Numbered from the stretch's first letter, positions 25,272-34,857 are shown. The stretch is DNA of 64,000 nt from Pseudalgibacter ostreae (GCF_042427585.1 NZ_JBHMFC010000009.1:86359-150358); one strand, 5' to 3'. Notes: generated from the sequence alone by a model not told the origin. Translations and numbers: made by a program.

Positions 25272-26219
25272 ATGAATATATCTGTAGTTATTCCACTACT
25301 TAACGAAGAAGACTCCTTAAAAGAATTATATGATTGGATTGCAAAAGTTATGCAATCCAATCGTTTTTCATATGAAATCATTTTTATTGATGACGGTAGC
25401 ACAGATAAATCATGGGAAATAATCTCAAATTTATCTTTAAAAGACGTGCACGTAAAAGGGATTCATTTTTTTAAAAACTTCGGGAAATCGCAAGCCTTAC
25501 ATGCTGGATTTGAAAAAGCGCAAGGAGACGTAGTAATCACTATGGATGCAGACTTACAAGATAGCCCAGACGAAATTCCAGAATTATACCATATGATCTC
25601 TAAGGAAGGACTCGATTTGGTATCTGGATGGAAAAAGAAGCGCTACGATTCTGTGATTTCTAAAAACCTGCCATCTAAGCTCTTTAATTGGGCCGCAAGA
25701 AAAACATCTGGTGTTAAATTAAACGATTTTAACTGCGGACTTAAAGCTTATAAAAAAGAAGTCATAAAAAACATTGATGTATATGGTGAAATGCACCGAT
25801 ACATTCCTGTACTTGCTAAAAATGCGGGGTTTACAAAAATTTCAGAAAAAATAGTCCTGCACCAAGCACGAAAATACGGTGTAACTAAATTTGGAATGGA
25901 TCGTTTTGTTCACGGATTTTTAGATTTAATCACCATTTGGTTTTTATCTCGTTTTGGCAGACGCCCTATGCATTTATTTGGAGCTTTAGGATTTATCATG
26001 TTTGCAATAGGTTTTGGCTTTTCCGTGTACCTTGGTGTAGACAAAGCATTTCTAAACCCTGCTGGCAGACTTATAACCCAACGCCCTCAATTTTACATAG
26101 CGCTTTCTACCATGATTATTGGAACACAGTTTTTTGTTGCTGGTTTTTTAGGTGAAATTATCCTGAGAACAAAACAGGATAAAAAACGCTACTTAATTAA
26201 AGATGAATTAAATTTTTAA
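25272..26219 (+). CDS. Family 2 glycosyltransferase, polyprenyl-phosphate sugar transferase type
   Basis: 315 residues. GT-A domain: VVIPLLNEEDSL, FIDDGSTDKSW, MDADLQDSPDEIP (DAD metal site), FNCGLKAYKKEV. Two C-terminal membrane helices (about 233-255 and 268-292) are characteristic of the DPM1/ArnC/GtrB-like group, which loads a sugar from a nucleotide donor onto polyprenyl phosphate at the inner face of the membrane. The product would be used for later glycan transfer. A TATTTTTG box (25241-25248) could be its own promoter. Downstream lie a hexose phosphomutase and an MsbA-like exporter. Confidence 0.9.
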   Translation: MNISVVIPLLNEEDSLKELYDWIAKVMQSNRFSYEIIFIDDGSTDKSWEIISNLSLKDVHVKGIHFFKNFGKSQALHAGFEKAQGDVVITMDADLQDSPDEIPELYHMISKEGLDLVSGWKKKRYDSVISKNLPSKLFNWAARKTSGVKLNDFNCGLKAYKKEVIKNIDVYGEMHRYIPVLAKNAGFTKISEKIVLHQARKYGVTKFGMDRFVHGFLDLITIWFLSRFGRRPMHLFGALGFIMFAIGFGFSVYLGVDKAFLNPAGRLITQRPQFYIALSTMIIGTQFFVAGFLGEIILRTKQDKKRYLIKDELNF

Positions 26220-26313
26220 ATAATAAACTTAAAACCGTGTCATTCGGTTCAAAATATTAACTTTATAAGGATTATCCTTTTCAAAATATAGACCTTTTAA
26301 ACACATTTAAAAC

Positions 26314-28044
26314 ATGATACACATCGAACCAAAAATTTTAGACCGTATTAATACGTGGTTAACCCCTACTTTTGATGAGGACACTCAGGCTTTTATCAAA
26401 AACAGCATTGCCAACACCCCTAAAGAAATCCAAGAAAGCTTTTATAAAGACTTAGAGTTTGGAACAGGAGGCATGCGCGGTATCATGGGAGTTGGTACAA
26501 ACAGGATAAACAAATACACATTAGGCAAAAGTACACAAGGCTTAAGTGATTATTTACATAAATCTTTTCCAAACGAGCCCTTAAAAGCCGTGATTGCTTA
26601 TGATTGTAGGCACAATAGTAAAACTTTAGCCAAATTAGTTGCCGATGTATTCTCCGCAAATGGGATTAATGTTTATCTGTTTGAGGATTTACGGACCACC
26701 CCAGAATTATCGTTCGCAGTACGGCACCTAGACTGCCATTGCGGTATCGTTTTAACAGCCTCTCACAATCCACCAGAATATAACGGCTACAAAGTTTATT
26801 GGCAAGATGGCGGACAATTGGTGCCCCCGCATGATGAAGGCGTCATCAATTTAATAAACGCATTGGATTATTCTAAAATAAAATTTGAAGCCAATAATGA
26901 TTTAATCCATTATATCGGAAAAGATGTAGACCAAGCCTTTATTGATGCCTGTGTAGAAAACGGCTCTGTAGGGGCAACACAAAAAGCCAAAGACAACCTT
27001 ACCATTGTGTTTACATCGCTTCACGGCACATCTATTACTGCCGTTCCTGAAACCTTAAAACGGGCAGGTTATAAAAACGTGCATATTGTAAAAGAACAAG
27101 AAGTCCCTAATGGCGACTTTCCCACGGTACAATCGCCAAACCCAGAAGAACCTGCCGCTTTAAAAATGGCCTTGGAACTGGCAGAAAGTGTAAATGCAGA
27201 TATTGTTATTGGTACAGACCCTGATTCCGACAGGCTGGGTGTGGCTGTTCGAAATTCTGAAAATAAATTGCAGCTGCTTAACGGAAACCAAACCATGCTC
27301 ATGATGGTTAATTTTCTATTAAAACAATGGAAGGATGAAAACAAGATAAAAGGAAAAGAGTTTATTGCCTCAACAATTGTGTCTACACCAATGTTGGGCA
27401 AACTATCAAAATCATATGGCGTTGAAAGCAAAATAGTGTTAACTGGTTTTAAATGGATTGCGAAATTGATAAAAGATTTCCCTGAATTGGATTTCATTGG
27501 TGGTGGAGAAGAAAGCTTTGGTTTTATGGTTGGTGACTTTGTACGCGATAAAGATGCAGTAACCTCTACCCTATTGGCCTGTGAAATTGCAGCAATATCA
27601 AAAGCTAACGGAAGTTCTTTCTACGACGAGTTGATCACGCTCTATACAACTCACGGCTTTTACAAAGAAAAACTTATATCGTTAACCAAAAAAGGAATCG
27701 AAGGCGCACAGGAAATTACCCAAATGATGAGTGACGCTCGAGAAAACCCGCTTAAAGAGATTAATGGCTCTAAAGTGGTGAAAATTGACGATTACGAATT
27801 GTCTCTTTCCAAAAACATGAGCACTAAAGAAGAAAGTAAAATAGACATGCCAAAATCTAACGTATTGATTTATCATACTGAAGATGGCAGCCAAATTGCT
27901 TTAAGACCAAGTGGAACAGAACCAAAAATAAAATTCTATGTAAGTGTTAACACCGCTTTGAAAACTACAGAAGAATTTAAGCAAACCGAAGCGTTACTTG
28001 ATACCAAGGCTGATGCTATTTTAAAAGACATGAAGCTCATCTAA
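26314..28044 (+). CDS. Phospho-sugar mutase (phosphoglucomutase/phosphomannomutase type)
   Basis: 576 residues, the length of the long PgcA/PGM2-like branch. Motifs: GTGGMRGIMGVGTNRIN near residue 50; catalytic serine loop TASHNPPEYNGYK (about 149-161); metal loop DPDSDRLGVA (about 305); sugar loop GGGEESFGF (about 392); phosphate loop RPSGTEPKIKFY near the C-terminus. It interconverts hexose 6- and 1-phosphates to feed nucleotide-sugar synthesis. It is 3 nt upstream of the ABC exporter gene, so the two are almost certainly cotranscribed. Confidence 0.93.
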   Translation: MIHIEPKILDRINTWLTPTFDEDTQAFIKNSIANTPKEIQESFYKDLEFGTGGMRGIMGVGTNRINKYTLGKSTQGLSDYLHKSFPNEPLKAVIAYDCRHNSKTLAKLVADVFSANGINVYLFEDLRTTPELSFAVRHLDCHCGIVLTASHNPPEYNGYKVYWQDGGQLVPPHDEGVINLINALDYSKIKFEANNDLIHYIGKDVDQAFIDACVENGSVGATQKAKDNLTIVFTSLHGTSITAVPETLKRAGYKNVHIVKEQEVPNGDFPTVQSPNPEEPAALKMALELAESVNADIVIGTDPDSDRLGVAVRNSENKLQLLNGNQTMLMMVNFLLKQWKDENKIKGKEFIASTIVSTPMLGKLSKSYGVESKIVLTGFKWIAKLIKDFPELDFIGGGEESFGFMVGDFVRDKDAVTSTLLACEIAAISKANGSSFYDELITLYTTHGFYKEKLISLTKKGIEGAQEITQMMSDARENPLKEINGSKVVKIDDYELSLSKNMSTKEESKIDMPKSNVLIYHTEDGSQIALRPSGTEPKIKFYVSVNTALKTTEEFKQTEALLDTKADAILKDMKLI

Positions 28045-28047
28045 TTA

Positions 28048-29880
28048 ATGAATTATATAAAAAAAATTTTAAAATTTGCGTTACCCTATAAAAGATTCGC
28101 AATTTTAAACATCATTGCCAATGTGTTTTATGCATTATTTGGTACCCTAGCTATGGTATCACTTATGCCTATGATAAACATACTGTTTAATGAGACAGAA
28201 AAAAGCTACACAAAGCCCAGTTTTGAAACATTAGGAGACTATTTCAATAAAGAGAATATTATAGAATATTTTAACTTTTTCGTAACCAACAAACTAGAAG
28301 TTGATGGCCCAAGCGCTACATTGGCCCTAATGGTTATTATCATTATTTCACTTTTTTTACTTAAAAACTTTTTTAATTATATGGGTCTTTACTACATCAC
28401 CTATCTAAGAAACGGTATGTTAAAAGATTTAAGAAATAAGATTTACGAGAAAACACTCAGGCTTCCCATTGCTTTCTTTTCAGAAAAACGTAAAGGAGAT
28501 ATTATTGCAAGAATTTCTGGTGATGTCAATGAGGTCCAAAATTCTTTTTTATCTATTCTAGAACTGATTGTAAAGGAACCATTAACGATTATTTTCGCCA
28601 TTATCGCCATGTTCTTAACCAGTGTTGAGCTTACTATTTTTGTGTTCTTGTTTATCCCTATTTCTGGATTTATTATTTCAGCTATTGGTAAACAGCTCAA
28701 AAAACACTCCGAAAATGTGCAAAAAGAGCAAGGTATTTTTCTTTCCACTTTAGAAGAAACACTCGGGGGCATGAAGATTATAAAAGGGTTTAATTCTGAA
28801 ACGAATTTCATTTCCAAATTCAATCAATCTACCTATCGCTTTTTTCAATTTTCTAATCAATTGGCACATCGCCAAAATTTAGCATCACCCACCAGCGAGT
28901 TCCTGGGCATTGTAACTATTGCAGTGCTCCTATGGTTTGGTGGCAGTATGGTATTAATAGACAAAACATTATCTGGCGGTGCTTTTATTGGATTTATGGC
29001 ATTAGCCTATCAAATCTTAACCCCCGCAAAGGCCATTAGTAAGGCTGCATATAGCGTTAAAAGAGGTAATGCAGCCGCAGAGCGTGTTTTGGAAATCTTA
29101 GAAACCAAAAGTCCGCTTGACGATAAACCAAATGCCCTTGTTAAAGAGCATTTTGAAAAGGAAATAAAATTAAGCAATGTTTCGTTTAAATACGACGATG
29201 AACTTGTTCTCAAAAACTTTTCTATAACGGTCCCTAAAGGAAAAAGTATTGCTCTGGTTGGACAGTCGGGCAGTGGTAAAAGCACTATCGCCAATTTGGT
29301 TACTCGCTTTTACGATGTTACAGAAGGAAGCATTACCGTAGATGGAGAAGACATCAGAAACATGACCAAACACTCCTTAAGAAACTTAGTGGGCTTGGTT
29401 ACCCAAGATTCAATTCTATTTAACGATACCATTAAAAATAACATTAGTATTGGAAAAGAAAATGCTACAGACGACGAGGTGATTGAAGCCTTAAAAGTTG
29501 CCAATGCCTGGGAATTTGTAAAAAACCTACCATTAGGCATCCATACCAATATAGGAGACTCTGGAAATAAACTTTCTGGCGGCCAAAAACAACGATTAAG
29601 TATTGCTCGAGCAGTGCTTAAAAGTCCGCCCATTATGGTTTTAGATGAAGCGACCTCTGCTCTAGATACGGAAAGTGAGCGCTTAGTTCAGGTCGCTCTG
29701 GAAAACATGATGAAAAACAGAACATCTATTATTATAGCCCATAGATTGTCAACCATTCAAAATGCAGATGAGATTGTCGTGCTGCATAAAGGCAAAATTG
29801 TAGAACAAGGCACGCACCAAGACCTTATCGCTAAAAAAGGCGTGTACAATAAGTTGGTAGACATGCAAAGTTTTGAATAA
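28048..29880 (+). CDS. ABC exporter with fused membrane and ATPase domains (MsbA-like)
   Basis: 610 residues. Six-helix ABC_membrane domain (about 15-330), with an insert in the first periplasmic loop (SYTKPSFETLGDYFNKENI). The nucleotide-binding domain has Walker A GQSGSGKST (about 408-416), Q-loop VTQDS, signature LSGGQKQRLSIARA and Walker B VLDEATSALD. Homodimeric exporters of this kind flip lipid A core or other lipids, so MsbA is the best guess, but drug and lipid exporters of the same family cannot be told apart here. Last gene of the envelope cluster; a hairpin terminator follows. Confidence 0.9.
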   Translation: MNYIKKILKFALPYKRFAILNIIANVFYALFGTLAMVSLMPMINILFNETEKSYTKPSFETLGDYFNKENIIEYFNFFVTNKLEVDGPSATLALMVIIIISLFLLKNFFNYMGLYYITYLRNGMLKDLRNKIYEKTLRLPIAFFSEKRKGDIIARISGDVNEVQNSFLSILELIVKEPLTIIFAIIAMFLTSVELTIFVFLFIPISGFIISAIGKQLKKHSENVQKEQGIFLSTLEETLGGMKIIKGFNSETNFISKFNQSTYRFFQFSNQLAHRQNLASPTSEFLGIVTIAVLLWFGGSMVLIDKTLSGGAFIGFMALAYQILTPAKAISKAAYSVKRGNAAAERVLEILETKSPLDDKPNALVKEHFEKEIKLSNVSFKYDDELVLKNFSITVPKGKSIALVGQSGSGKSTIANLVTRFYDVTEGSITVDGEDIRNMTKHSLRNLVGLVTQDSILFNDTIKNNISIGKENATDDEVIEALKVANAWEFVKNLPLGIHTNIGDSGNKLSGGQKQRLSIARAVLKSPPIMVLDEATSALDTESERLVQVALENMMKNRTSIIIAHRLSTIQNADEIVVLHKGKIVEQGTHQDLIAKKGVYNKLVDMQSFE

Positions 29881-29911
29881 TAAGCATAATAACACGTGTT
29901 GTGTTAAAATA

Positions 29912-29945
29912 AAAAAGGATAGAGATTTGGGCTTCTATCCTTTTT
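29912..29945 (+). terminator. Terminator of the phosphomutase-ABC exporter unit
   Basis: AAAAAGGATAGA (29912-29923) and TCTATCCTTTTT (29934-29945) form a perfect 12-bp stem with a 10-nt loop. Confidence 0.8.
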
Positions 29946-30033
29946 CCGTTCTTAGTTAGACTTGGGGAAGACTAACAACTTAAGTAGGTTTCGTTAGAAC
30001 AAACATAACTCATAAAACCATAACAAACAAGAA

Positions 30034-30070
30034 AAAATGCATTTTATCGTGTTTAAAATGCATTTCATCG
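30034..30070. promoter_or_regulatory. Tandem palindromic repeat upstream of an ECF sigma operon
   Basis: AAAATGCATTTTATCG (30034-30049) is followed by AAAATGCATTTCATCG (30055-30070), one mismatch apart. The start-to-start distance is 21 bp, two helical turns. The first AAAATGCATTTT is itself a perfect 12-bp palindrome. It lies about 130 bp upstream of the ECF sigma gene, in a 316-bp gene-free stretch (29881-30196), and may bind a regulator. No regulator can be named. Confidence 0.45.
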
Positions 30071-30196
30071 GCTTTCAAAAATATAAAATAGTGATTTTAA
30101 ACAATTTATATTTCTTGCTTTTTCTATATAATAAACATATATTTCGATTAAACTTTCGCTATATATTAAAGTCTAATACATATAAAATCGAATAAC

Positions 30197-30739
30197 TTGA
30201 GTGATGAATCTGGACTTATAGAGCGCCTCAAATCAAACATCAATAAAGACGCCGCATTCAAAGAACTACTAGTGCTTTACAAAGAGCGTTTGTATTGGCA
30301 TATTCGAAATATGGTAAAATCACATGATGATGCCGACGACGTGCTCCAAAATACTTTTGTAAAAGTCTACAGAAACATTAATGGTTTTAAAGGCGACAGC
30401 AAACTGTTTTCATGGATGTATCGCATTGCAACCAACGAATCCCTAACCTTTATTGGAAAAAAAGCAAAGCGCTTGCAGATAACCAATGAAGAAGTTCAGC
30501 AACTTGCTATAGACAATCTAACATCTGATGTTTATTTTGAGGGTGACGACATCCAAATGAAATTGCAAAAGGCCATTGCGACATTACCAGAAAAACAACA
30601 GCTCGTATTCAATATGAAATATTTTGAAGATATAAAATATAAAGACATGTCTGAAATCCTAGAAACAAGTGAAGGCGCTTTAAAAGCATCCTACCATATA
30701 GCCACAAAGAAGATTGAAGACTATTTAAGAAACCATTAA
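30197..30739 (+). CDS. ECF RNA polymerase sigma factor (TTG start)
   Basis: 180 residues. Region 2 (about 20-85: LLVLYKERLYWHIRNMV, DADDVLQNTFVKVYRNINGF, WMYRIATNESL) and region 4 (about 122-175: LPEKQQLVFNMKYFEDIKYKDMSEILETSEGALKASYHIA) are complete. No ATG or GTG precedes region 2: the frame opens at a stop at about 30170 and the only usual start is TTG at 30197. It would direct RNA polymerase to an envelope or stress regulon. The next two genes look like its membrane regulator and a secreted partner. Confidence 0.9.
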   Translation: MSDESGLIERLKSNINKDAAFKELLVLYKERLYWHIRNMVKSHDDADDVLQNTFVKVYRNINGFKGDSKLFSWMYRIATNESLTFIGKKAKRLQITNEEVQQLAIDNLTSDVYFEGDDIQMKLQKAIATLPEKQQLVFNMKYFEDIKYKDMSEILETSEGALKASYHIATKKIEDYLRNH

Positions 30740-30803
30740 ACCTTTATAACTATTTAAAGTCTTAATAATAAGACCTATATATAACAATGAAGCGTTTAGG
30801 TTA

Positions 30804-31298
30804 ATGGAAAATAAAATGAAAAATAATTTATCTAACATAAAAAAGCCTGGATTTAAGACCCCGAATAACTATTTCGAAAATTTCGAAAGCAATATCTTCA
30901 AACAGGCTAAAACCAGTAATAATTCTGGACAAACTGGGTTTAAAGTCCCTACATCTTATTTTGACACATTAGAAAATCAAATAATGGATCAAGTTAAAGG
31001 GCATCATAAAACTAAAGTAATAAAGCACTTTAACACACGCCATATCGTTTACATATCGAGCATTGCAGCTGCTATTTTATTATGGTTTACTTTTTCTTTT
31101 CCTGAAACATCAGCGTGGGACAACTTAGATTCTGATACGGTTGAAAATTACTTAATAAATGAAGATATTGGATCTTATGAAATAGCGTCTACCCTTGGAA
31201 GTACAGACTTTTCTGATTATAACTTAAAAATAAATGAAAATAGCATAGAAATCTATTTATTAGACCACACGGATATTGAAGATTTACTAATAGAATAA
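30804..31298 (+). CDS. Putative membrane-bound anti-sigma factor
   Basis: 164 residues, not a recognised family. The N-terminal cytoplasmic part contains two similar blocks: GFKTPNNYFENFESNIF (about 14-30) and GFKVPTSYFDTLENQIM (about 48-64). A single hydrophobic segment (about 89-107, IVYISSIAAAILLWFTF) is followed by an acidic periplasmic tail. There is no HxxxCxxC zinc motif of classical anti-sigma factors. Position directly after the ECF sigma gene and single-pass topology suggest it binds the sigma factor; this is inference. Confidence 0.6.
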   Translation: MENKMKNNLSNIKKPGFKTPNNYFENFESNIFKQAKTSNNSGQTGFKVPTSYFDTLENQIMDQVKGHHKTKVIKHFNTRHIVYISSIAAAILLWFTFSFPETSAWDNLDSDTVENYLINEDIGSYEIASTLGSTDFSDYNLKINENSIEIYLLDHTDIEDLLIE

Positions 31299-31310
31299 AC
31301 TTAAGTAGAC

Positions 31311-31754
31311 ATGAAAAAAAACATATTTATAATACTGCTTCTCTTCGCTTCTGTTTCAGTTTTTGCACAAGGGAATCGAGAACAAATAAAAGCTCTAAAA
31401 GTGGCTTTTATAACTGAAAAACTAGACTTATCGGAACAGGAAGCGCAAGAGTTTTGGCCTATTTACAACACTTACGATAGCCATTACGCAAAAATAAAAT
31501 TTAAAGATATAAAAAGCTTGCGGCATACCATTAAAAACAATATCAATACGTTAGACGAGGCTAAGGCAAAAGCTTTATTAGACGAATTGGTAGACGCAGA
31601 AAACAAGCTATATAAAGCACGTACAGAGTTTATTTTGAAATTACGAAAAGTCTTGTCGCCAAAAAAAATACTACTGCTTAAACTAGTCGAAGACGATTTC
31701 AACAGAAAATTATTTGAACAATACAAAAAGAAGCGTAGAGAAGAGAGAAATTAA
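31311..31754 (+). CDS. Secreted Spy/CpxP-like protein, probable sensor of the ECF system
   Basis: 147 residues. Signal peptide (1-19, VSVFAQ), then an all-helical, highly charged domain (ITEKLDLSEQEAQEFWPIYNTYDSHY ... LLDELVDAENKLYKARTEFILKLRKVLSPKKILLL). The 'L-S..EA..FWP.Y..Y' helix and the 'LSPKK.LLL' helix are typical of the Bacteroidota proteins annotated as sensors next to ECF sigma factors, which resemble the metal- or misfolding-sensing periplasmic CnrX, ZraP and Spy proteins. Starts 12 nt after the putative anti-sigma gene. Confidence 0.7.
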   Translation: MKKNIFIILLLFASVSVFAQGNREQIKALKVAFITEKLDLSEQEAQEFWPIYNTYDSHYAKIKFKDIKSLRHTIKNNINTLDEAKAKALLDELVDAENKLYKARTEFILKLRKVLSPKKILLLKLVEDDFNRKLFEQYKKKRREERN

Positions 31755-31898
31755 AAAAGTAATAGACAATCCACACGCTATTAAAAGTACACCCACATAC
31801 AATGTGGGCATAAAACACTGGCTAACAAACGCTTATTTTAAAAACCACTAATATAGTAGCAACGTGCCAACAGCATGAATAGAAGACTAGAAATACCT

Positions 31899-32948
31899 CT
31901 AATCTTCCATGTCTTGATGCTTAGCATAGTTTTGCCATTTCTCAATACACAGTTTCATATCCTGTGGAATTTCACTTTCGAAACGCATAAACTCGTTTGT
32001 TTTAGGATGTTTAAAACCTAATGTTCTAGCGTGTAAAGCTTGCCTAGGCAATATTTTAAAACAATTATCTACAAACTGCTTGTATTTAGTAAACGTAGTG
32101 CCTTTTAATATTTTTTCTCCACCATAACGTTCATCATTAAACAAGGTGTGCCCAATATGTTTCATATGCACCCGTATTTGATGGGTACGACCTGTTTCAA
32201 GCCTACATGATACTAGAGTAACATACCCCAAACGTTCCAAAACTTTATAATGTGTTATAGCTGGCTTACCTTTCTCAATTTCATCATTCAGAAAAACAGT
32301 ATTCTGTAATCTGTTTTTGGGATGCCTACCTATATGCCCCTCTATGGTGCCCTCCTCCTCTTCTATATGCCCCCAAACAAGGGCTACATATTCGCGCTCA
32401 CTGGTTTTTTCAGCAAATTGTAAAGATAAATGCGCCATAGCTTTCTCGGTTTTCGCCACCACTAAAAGACCGCTAGTATCTTTATCTATACGATGTACCA
32501 ATCCGGGACGTTCACTGGAATTGTTTGGAAGGTTATCAAACCTATAAATAAGGGCATTAATTAATGTACCAGAATAATTGCCATGCCCTGGGTGTACCAC
32601 CATACCTGCGGGTTTATTAACAACCAACAGGTCGTCATCTTCATAAACAACGTCAATATCAATTGCTTCGCCCACCAATAAATTTTCATGTGGAGGATGT
32701 GTAAACAACACACGAATCGCATCAAAGGGTTTAACCTTATAATTAGACTTTACAGGGATATCATTTACAAAAATGCTTCCATTTTTAGCACCGGCCTGGA
32801 TTTTGTTCCGCGTCGCATTCTCTATGCGATTCATCAAATATTTATCAATACGTAAAGGGGCTTGCCCTTTGTCTACAAGGAACGCATAATGTTCGTATAA
32901 ATCACTTTCGTCTTCTTCTTCCTGTAAATGTGGTGTGTAGTCGTCCAT
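31899..32948 (-). CDS. RluA/RluD-family 23S rRNA pseudouridine synthase
   Basis: 349 residues. S4-like RNA-binding domain at the N-terminus (about 35-95: RIDKYLMNRIENATRNKIQAGAKNG), then the catalytic domain with HRIDKDTSGLLVVAK (catalytic Asp), REYVALVWG and RTHQIRVHMKHIGH. The S4 plus catalytic layout fits RluD, which makes pseudouridines 1911, 1915 and 1917 of 23S rRNA, but RluC-type targets are not excluded. It starts 3 nt after the PASTA gene, so the two form an operon. Confidence 0.9.
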   Translation of the reverse strand: MDDYTPHLQEEEDESDLYEHYAFLVDKGQAPLRIDKYLMNRIENATRNKIQAGAKNGSIFVNDIPVKSNYKVKPFDAIRVLFTHPPHENLLVGEAIDIDVVYEDDDLLVVNKPAGMVVHPGHGNYSGTLINALIYRFDNLPNNSSERPGLVHRIDKDTSGLLVVAKTEKAMAHLSLQFAEKTSEREYVALVWGHIEEEEGTIEGHIGRHPKNRLQNTVFLNDEIEKGKPAITHYKVLERLGYVTLVSCRLETGRTHQIRVHMKHIGHTLFNDERYGGEKILKGTTFTKYKQFVDNCFKILPRQALHARTLGFKHPKTNEFMRFESEIPQDMKLCIEKWQNYAKHQDMED

Positions 32949-32951
32949 ATG

Positions 32952-33509
32952 TTATTCTAGCCTATTGCCATTGCCAAGTACTAAATCTATTTTTGTTGTT
33001 TTAGGTAACATATCACCAGGTGCTATTGTTTTCCCTTGATATTCCATTTTTAGCACCATATCTTTACCTATATTATCAACATAGGTTAATTTACCCAACG
33101 TAAAGCCTAACGCTTCTAGTGTGGGCTTAGCTTGCCGAAAGGTTTGCTCTTTTAAATCTGGAACTAAAATTTTCCTATAACCCGATGGGTTCAAAGTAAC
33201 ATAAATTTTTCTGTCTTTTTTAACCTTGGCACCAGCAACAGGATCCTGTTCTATTACCGAAAATTTAGGGTAATCAGGGTTGAAATTAGCAGAGTCCTGT
33301 ACTTGAAGTACTAGGTTATTCTCTTTCAACTCTATTTGTGCTACATTTAAAGACTTTCCTGTTAAACTGGGCACGGTTTCAAATTCCCCATGATTGGTAG
33401 AAACCCTCAACCACTTTAGAAGTAAAAAACAAATAACCACTATGGCCACAACAGCCAATACAATTTGTTTTAAAAATGTTTTGCTAAAAAAAAATTTAAT
33501 GATGCTCAT
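32952..33509 (-). CDS. Membrane-anchored PASTA domain protein
   Basis: 185 residues. One N-terminal transmembrane helix (about 10-30) is followed by two or three PASTA-like repeats (TVPSLTGKSLNVAQIELKEN; DPVAGAKVKKDRKIYVTLN; LVPDLKEQTFRQAKPTLEALGFTLG). PASTA modules bind peptidoglycan fragments in penicillin-binding proteins and Ser/Thr kinases; this one has no kinase or transpeptidase. It is divergent from ddl (D-Ala-D-Ala ligase), consistent with a cell-wall link. Confidence 0.88.
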   Translation of the reverse strand: MSIIKFFFSKTFLKQIVLAVVAIVVICFLLLKWLRVSTNHGEFETVPSLTGKSLNVAQIELKENNLVLQVQDSANFNPDYPKFSVIEQDPVAGAKVKKDRKIYVTLNPSGYRKILVPDLKEQTFRQAKPTLEALGFTLGKLTYVDNIGKDMVLKMEYQGKTIAPGDMLPKTTKIDLVLGNGNRLE

Positions 33510-33729
33510 TTATAGAAATTTCGATATGGCAAATATATAAAAACAGAACTGTTTTTTGTTTCGCAATTTATGTGATAATTTAGCTTGGCTTATATTATTT
33601 GCAAAAGATACATTTTATTGTTGGTTTTAGATTTAAATAATCACTTTATTAAAGGATTTTTTGTTCTCTTAACATACAGCAAAAGAATGCAAAATTTTTC
33701 CATAATCAACTATATAAAAAAAACAATTA

Positions 33730-34707
33730 ATGAAAAAAAATATTGCCATCATCATGGGAGGGTATTCCAATGAATATCAAATATCTTTAACTAGTGGACA
33801 AGTTGTTTTTGAAACGCTAGATACTTCCAAGTACGTGGCCTTCCGCATCCATATTTTTAAAGACAAATGGGTATATGTTGACACACAGAATAAGGAATTT
33901 CCTGTGGACAAAAATGATTTCTCGATTACAATAAATCAATCTAAAATCACCTTCGACTGTGTTTTTAACGCCATTCATGGCTCGCCGGGAGAAGATGGTT
34001 TTATGCAAGGCTATTTTGCTTTATTGAACATGCCCCATACCAGCTGCGGTATGTATCAAGCATCTATTACGTTTAACAAACGAGACTGTCTAAGCATTTT
34101 AAAACCTTATGGTATTAAAACAGCCGACTCTTATTATATAAATTTAGGAGACAGTATCCATGAAGATGCCATTATCCAAAAAGTAGGACTTCCTTGTTTT
34201 GTAAAAGCGAACAAAGCGGGAAGTAGCTTTGGAATAACTAAAGTACATAAAAAAGAAGACTTACAAAACGCTATAAAGGTAGCTTTTAAAGAAGATGATG
34301 AAATTATTATTGAGTCTTTTTTAGATGGCACCGAGGTTTCTGTAGGAGTTATCAACTACAAAGGAGAGACAAAAGTACTGCCTATTACAGAAATCGTTAG
34401 TGAAAATGATTTTTTTGATTATGAAGCAAAATACTTAGGAAAATCGCAAGAAATAACCCCTGCCAGATTGACCGATGCGCAAGAAAAAAAAGTACGTATG
34501 GTAGCTAAAAAAGTTTACGACGTGCTAAAACTGACCGGATTTTCTAGAAGCGAATATATTTTTAAAAATGGAGAGCCTTATTTGTTAGAAGTAAATACAG
34601 TACCAGGTTTAACTCGAGCAAGCATTTTACCACAACAAGCCGCCGCCGCAAATATCCCGTTGGCTGATTTGTTTGACAATGCTATTCAAGAATCTTTAAA
34701 AAATTAG
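33730..34707 (+). CDS. ddl: D-alanine--D-alanine ligase
   Basis: 325 residues, ATP-grasp fold. IAIIMGGYSNEYQISLTSG at the N-terminus (family: GG.S.E...S..SG), FNAIHGSPGEDGFMQG, FVKANKAGSSFGITKV, and EVNTVPGLTRASILPQQ at the C-terminus. It joins two D-Ala residues for the peptidoglycan stem peptide. A 220-bp gap separates it from the divergent PASTA gene. In related genomes coaD usually follows directly, as far as I recall; here a polysaccharide lyase gene sits between them. Confidence 0.95.
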   Translation: MKKNIAIIMGGYSNEYQISLTSGQVVFETLDTSKYVAFRIHIFKDKWVYVDTQNKEFPVDKNDFSITINQSKITFDCVFNAIHGSPGEDGFMQGYFALLNMPHTSCGMYQASITFNKRDCLSILKPYGIKTADSYYINLGDSIHEDAIIQKVGLPCFVKANKAGSSFGITKVHKKEDLQNAIKVAFKEDDEIIIESFLDGTEVSVGVINYKGETKVLPITEIVSENDFFDYEAKYLGKSQEITPARLTDAQEKKVRMVAKKVYDVLKLTGFSRSEYIFKNGEPYLLEVNTVPGLTRASILPQQAAAANIPLADLFDNAIQESLKN

Positions 34708-34827
34708 CTGCCCCCCATTCTAACGACACCGTATTATACTTTATTCTATAATATTAAACTATATATTTTTAGAAGTCCTCTAATAGCTTAATTAGAAGCT
34801 CTAAGATAAAAACCAATTTGGGTATAA

Positions 34828-34857
34828 AAAAAACTGCTCAGAAATACTGAGCAGTTT
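34828..34857. terminator. Terminator between ddl and the PL7 lyase gene
   Basis: Perfect 11-bp stem AAACTGCTCAG (34831-34841), loop AAATA, CTGAGCAGTTT (34847-34857). On the minus strand the T run is long, so it chiefly ends the lyase transcript. Confidence 0.75.

Noticed and set aside
31792..31808. CCCACAT-ACA-ATGTGGG hairpin after the ECF operon
   Set aside because: Good stem but no T tract on either side, so a terminator call is not supported.
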